DNA from: Chrysopilus asiliformis
Taxonomy: Eukaryota > Arthropoda > Insecta > Diptera > Rhagionidae
NCBI GenBank assembly: GCA_964034945.1
Contig: OZ035962.1
Location: 10,615,789 to 10,679,788 of the forward strand
Direction of reading: 5' to 3'
Length of the DNA: 64,000 bases
The first letter of the stretch is position 1, and every line of letters starts with the position of its first letter. A program made the position numbers and the translations under genes. Positions 60,785 to 64,000 of the stretch are shown one piece after another. The notes below the pieces were generated by a model. That model did no database searches and was not told the DNA's origin. It saw only the letters and a list, made by a program, of their open reading frames with translations.

Positions 60785-61552
60785 GTAAGTAAGACCTAAA
60801 TAAGTGTTTTGCTTTTGAAGGCACCAACATCCATAAACTAAGGTGCACTAAACGTCTACGATCGATCTATGGGCAACATTTTGCGTGTCTATAATATTAG
60901 TACACATTAAGAAAATTACAAAAAAAAGCATTGAAAAGACATTATAAAGAAGTATAGACCTGAACCTTCTATTGAAGTCGGACACATTGTTGGGGAATGT
61001 GTTTAAGTGACTTGCATTTCAATGAATGAATTATTGCAAATACCAATCAAAAGAAAATCCTCAAATGACATGAGCAATGCGCAATGCATGCACGTTTAAC
61101 GTCCAATGTGATTATGATTTATGCTTGAAAAGCTGGTATATGTGAGCCATTTATTTACAGTACAATGCGTTCAGATGTGGTGTTTGACCCTTTTACGAAA
61201 TTTACAAATTTCAAAAACTTTTATTTTGTTGGAAATAAAAGAAACACTTCTTTTAGATTTATTTCTTTACGTTGCGTGGTTTTAGATGAGATTTTTGTTT
61301 GCTATTGCCGTGAATCATTTGCTATTTTAACATATTTGCAGTTAATTTGCACTTGCATTTAGGCTGGTAAATCGATAGATTATTTTTTCTTGATTTCTTA
61401 AATTTTTGCACACCGCAGTGAACAAGCTTTATGCTTCAAGCTTAATGCTTATGATGCAATTTGAGAAAACATACAATATATTATTATTGCTAAAAGCCCT
61501 ATCACACCTAAGATGATTTGGTATGAAAATTGAACTTAAAATGGTAAATAGT
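60785..61552. other. Non-coding or intron after candidate exon
   Basis: An acceptor-like TTATTTACAG ends at about 61160 and is followed by an open stretch in two frames, but the peptide is AT-driven and matches nothing. A repeat word CCCTATCACACCTAAGATGA is near 61497. Confidence 0.4.
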
Positions 61553-62130
61553 GGTCCCGAATTGGCCAGGGCAGTTTCGGATTTACGCATGCATGTTGCC
61601 TCGGCGTCTGAAAAAACTAAACTTTTGTCCCGAATTCTTTAATTTACAGCCGTATTCTGGCGTTGTGATACTTAAGTCACAAGTCACAAGTCCATAGAAT
61701 TTGAGGCTCTTGTGACCGAGTTGTGACTAGTGACCGTAGCTAGAATAAGGCTGTTAGTTTCAAAATTTATCGAACGCTAAAAAACGATTACCAAGTATAC
61801 AGACTTCTACTTCTGCTGGGGTTGCTATTAATTACATTGTGTGTGGGGTATTCTTTCAACGATTTTCTACCCAATGCGTATGTATTTCCAAAGATTTGAC
61901 CTGCGGCGCATTTCTCTTAATTGGTATTTTTACGATTTTCGTTGCAAATATTTATGGAACGTAGAAAGCACGAAAAATCAAGTCACTTGGATTGTGTAGT
62001 TCTTGATTAGAACCATTACACCGCATTCTGTTTAAAAAAATTCACCTGCGACGGATATTTCTAAATTGTTTTTCCCTGGTTTTCGTCTAAATAAAGTTAT
62101 TGTTCTGATTCAGCCATCCTCCCACAACCC
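61553..62130. repeat. hAT-like family remnant, reverse orientation
   Basis: Reads 'ggtcccgaattggcca', 'ctaaacttttgtcccgaattc', then after a MITE insertion 'aaaatttatcgaacgctaaaaaacgattacc', GACCTGCGGCGCATTTCTCT and ATTCACCTGCGACGGATATT, following the order of 42385-42700 and 31600-32050. Termini have decayed. Confidence 0.65.
61647..61753. mobile_element. 107 bp MITE, TTA target, Harbinger-like
   Basis: Ends CAGCCGTATTCTGGC and GCTAGAATAAGGCTG are inverted with two mismatches in 15, and TTA stands on both sides (61644-61646, 61754-61756). Three-base TWA duplications typify PIF/Harbinger. The interior repeats the CAAGTCACAAGTC word and its complement. It interrupts the hAT-like remnant, so it arrived later. 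Confidence 0.7.
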
Positions 62131-62229
62131 TTGGATGAAATTCGATTTCATGATCTACGATTAAGTATATATCGTGTATTTTTAATTGCAAACATAATTT
62201 TTAATAAATCTTCCGCTTGTTTCCTATGC

Positions 62230-62403
62230 AGCTTTACCTTAAATCGATTCGAGAAAGACGCGGGAACTGGAATTTTTTCATACAAAATTGCGGATTAAAT
62301 TCAAATTTTGAGAACTTTTGCTAAGTGAATTTCTTCTGCGATAGATAAAGAAACTAGTTCTGAATAAAATTCGCGGAGAAATTCAAGAAAAAATCGCAGA
62401 CAC
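62230..62403. repeat. Relative of the 26574 MITE
   Basis: Shares 'gagaacttttgctaagtgaatttcttctgcgatagat' and 'cgcggagaaattcaagaaaaaatcgcag' with 26690-26795. The termini with GTTTACA words are not preserved. Confidence 0.6.
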
Positions 62404-62855
62404 ATAATAGATCTAGACACATTTGTTATCGGCTGAGAGATATACATATATTTTTGTTTTTATTTTATTTACTAATGTCAATAATTTTTTATTGAATTTT
62501 AATTCGTACGCTTCACGAATTAAACATTCGACTGTTTTACAAAATTATAAGTGAAACAAGTGGTCTAAAAAAATCAAACTGCCAGAAAGTAAAATAAATA
62601 AAAATCCGTACAAATAAACATATTTGACTATTTTACAAATAATTGCATACATTTTCCTCGACTCTAAGCTTTCCCATTTTTTGCCTACTTTCAGGCATTT
62701 TAACTTCAGATCTCAATTTAAACTTTTATTGTATTTCTTACGGCCGTAGTATTGATTATTGTATTGTTTATTCGGGCTTAGCGGCCTGGATCTTTTTCTT
62801 CTTTAAAAATTAAAACCCATATTAAAATTTTTTTATAATTTTTATTGAGTTTCTT

Positions 62856-62899
62856 CCTCCGACGTTTCGACCGATTGATTTCGGTCGTCTTCAGGGAGA
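62856..62899 (-). ncRNA. Hammerhead-like motif, left arm
   Basis: On the minus strand this is identical in layout to the motif at 63892-63935: CTGAAGA, stem GACCG/CGGTC, GAAAC, GTC, with CTCC/GGAG outer stem. It lies in the opposite direction because it is in the inverted arm. The same caveats apply. Confidence 0.42.
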
Positions 62900-63296
62900 T
62901 ATAGATTTACTACAAATACAAAAGAATATAAAAACATTACAAACCTTATGTATGCACTTTATTAATTAAAAACTAATTTACTTACGATGATTATGTTTGA
63001 TAACATTTAAAAAACTGTCTGAAATTTACTTTTGTTACACTAATTTTGTACATAGTAACGATACTAAATAAATTAAAAAACGTACAAACAAGGAAACAAG
63101 AAAAAACAAATTATTTTCGTCTAACGTTAAATAAATCGATTAGCTGGACCTCGTCTTTATCAATATTGATAACTTGCGGTATAGAACAAGTCAGCTGATC
63201 CTCAAAAGCTTTATATTCGTCAGTGTTGGTGTGATTGTATTATTGTCTATGTCGTTTCGTTAAGTTTGCGTCATTAGTGTAATGACGCAAACTTAA

Positions 63297-63528
63297 CCCT
63301 CTAACCGGAATGCCCGCCTAAAGGCGGGCTTCACGGAATTCGCTTGTTTATAACGGGTAACAATTTTAATCGCCGGAAATCGCCGGAACGTGTTACACTG
63401 ACTTTTGTAAGTTATCGCTTTACATGCTGGAAAAAATTTAGCCCTGTACGTTGTCTTGGTTACGGTCTGTCGCAAGTTGAAAGTCATATTTTGGTGAATT
63501 TTTTTCGGAAATATTCCGGTTAGAGGGT
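63297..63528. mobile_element. piggyBac-like MITE inserted in the palindrome
   Basis: A 232-base element with 15-base terminal inverted repeats CCCTCTAACCGGAAT, flanked by TTAA at 63293-63296 and 63529-63532. Just inside the left end is a GC-rich hairpin GCCCGCC TAAA GGCGGGC at 63312-63329. TTAA targeting and CCCT ends indicate piggyBac mobilisation. The mirror-image site in the left arm holds a single TTAA (63260-63263) and so records the empty site. The minus frame across this element is not a gene. Confidence 0.88.
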
Positions 63529-63891
63529 TAACGAAACGACATAGACAATAATACAATCACACCAACACTGACGAATATAAAGCTTTTGAGGATCAGCTGA
63601 CTTGTTCTATACCGCAAGTTATCAATATTGATAAAGACGAGGTCCAGCTAATCGATTTATTTAACGTTAGACGAAAATAATTTGTTTTTTCTTGTTTCCT
63701 TGTTTGTACGTTTTTTAATTTATTTAGTATCGTTACTATGTACAAAATTAGTGTAACAAAAGTAAATTTCAGACAGTTTTTTAAATGTTATCAAACATAA
63801 TCATCGTAAGTAAATTAGTTTTTAATTAATAAAGTGCATACATAAGGTTTGTAATGTTTTTATATTCTTTTGTATTTGTAGTAAATCTATA

Positions 63892-63935
63892 TCTCCCTGA
63901 AGACGACCGAAATCAATCGGTCGAAACGTCGGAGG
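63892..63935 (+). ncRNA. Hammerhead-ribozyme-like motif, right arm
   Basis: The order is TCTCC (63892-63896), CTGAAGA (63897-63903), C, GACCG (63905-63909), an 8-base loop, CGGTC (63918-63922), GAAA (63923-63926), CGTC (63927-63930), GGAGG (63931-63935). The hammerhead core consensus is CUGANGA, stem II, GAAA, stem III, then UH at the cleavage site. Here stem I can form between CTCC and GGAG, stem II is GACCG/CGGTC, and stem III is reduced to AC/GT without a loop, as reported for dimer-acting hammerheads of Penelope-like retroelements. One extra C before stem II departs from the consensus, so activity is doubtful. Confidence 0.45.
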
Positions 63936-64000
63936 AAGAAACTCAATAAAAATTATAAAAAAATTTTAATATGGGTTTTAATTTTTAAAGAAGAAAAAGA

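Larger units (their letters stand above)
62791..64000. mobile_element. Giant palindrome, possible Penelope-like terminal repeat pair
   Basis: The left arm 62791-63276 and right arm (63280-63296 plus 63533-64000) are reverse complements, visually near identical along their whole length, around a 3-base centre near 63277-63279. The right arm is interrupted by the MITE at 63297-63528 and runs off the window, so arms are about 485 bases or longer. Each arm contains the hammerhead-like motif listed separately and the words AAGCTTTTGAGGATCAGCTG and CCAGCTAATCGATTTATTTA (right-arm orientation). No open frame for a transposase or reverse transcriptase is seen. Near-identity of the arms suggests recent origin or gene conversion. 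The element type is inferred from the ribozyme-like motif and the head-to-head layout. Confidence 0.8.

Noticed and set aside
61161..61300. Exon following TTTATTTACAG at 61160
   Set aside because: Two frames are open but both give AT-driven hydrophobic peptide with no family match and no good donor.
63293..63556. 87-residue minus-strand frame
   Set aside because: It lies across the piggyBac-like MITE and its TTAA junctions; not a gene.

Overview
The window looks like AT-rich animal, most probably insect, nuclear DNA. It is almost entirely intronic or intergenic. The reasons are canonical GT-AG splice signals, a mariner transposase remnant of the type common in insects, many short non-autonomous DNA transposons (MITEs) with target-site duplications, and no long open reading frames, Shine-Dalgarno-led genes or operons. 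A fly-like or other insect source is my guess; nothing here fixes the species. I see no rRNA, convincing tRNA or CRISPR array.

Coding content is sparse. Two short exons on the + strand (11060-11233 and 42153-42206) both have good splice sites, both are phase 1 on both sides, and join in frame across a 30.9 kb intron. They encode a Ser/Thr-rich and then an acidic Asn/Glu-rich low-complexity segment. They are best read as internal, possibly alternative, linker exons of one large-intron gene that starts and ends outside the window. A third, weaker exon candidate (60714-60784, +) carries an IDYG motif resembling the core of a Tudor domain, but its phase does not follow directly from exon 2.

The rest is a layered record of mobile elements. 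1-440 is a mariner relic lacking its catalytic C-terminal half. 6.8-9.2 kb holds dispersed repeats and a MITE. 12.2-13.6 kb is a minisatellite-bearing repeat whose shorter sister lies at 56.1-56.5 kb. 15.5-15.7 kb is a TA-flanked MITE. 17.7-18.3 kb is a degenerate tandem array. 19.8-21.2 kb is a composite of a 250 bp palindrome, a seven-copy array of about 122 bp units and a repeat tail. 22-35 kb holds several MITEs (pogo-like, piggyBac-like and unclassified) and hAT-like remnants. 50109-51014 is the best-preserved hAT-like non-autonomous element, with an 8 bp target duplication; about eight decayed relatives are scattered through the window. 54-55.2 kb is a nested repeat.

The most striking structure is at the right edge (about 62791 to the window end): a near-perfect giant palindrome with arms of about 480 bp or more. 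A 232 bp TTAA-flanked piggyBac-like MITE has inserted just off its centre. Each arm carries a motif resembling a hammerhead ribozyme core, which suggests a Penelope-like element terminal region arranged head-to-head.
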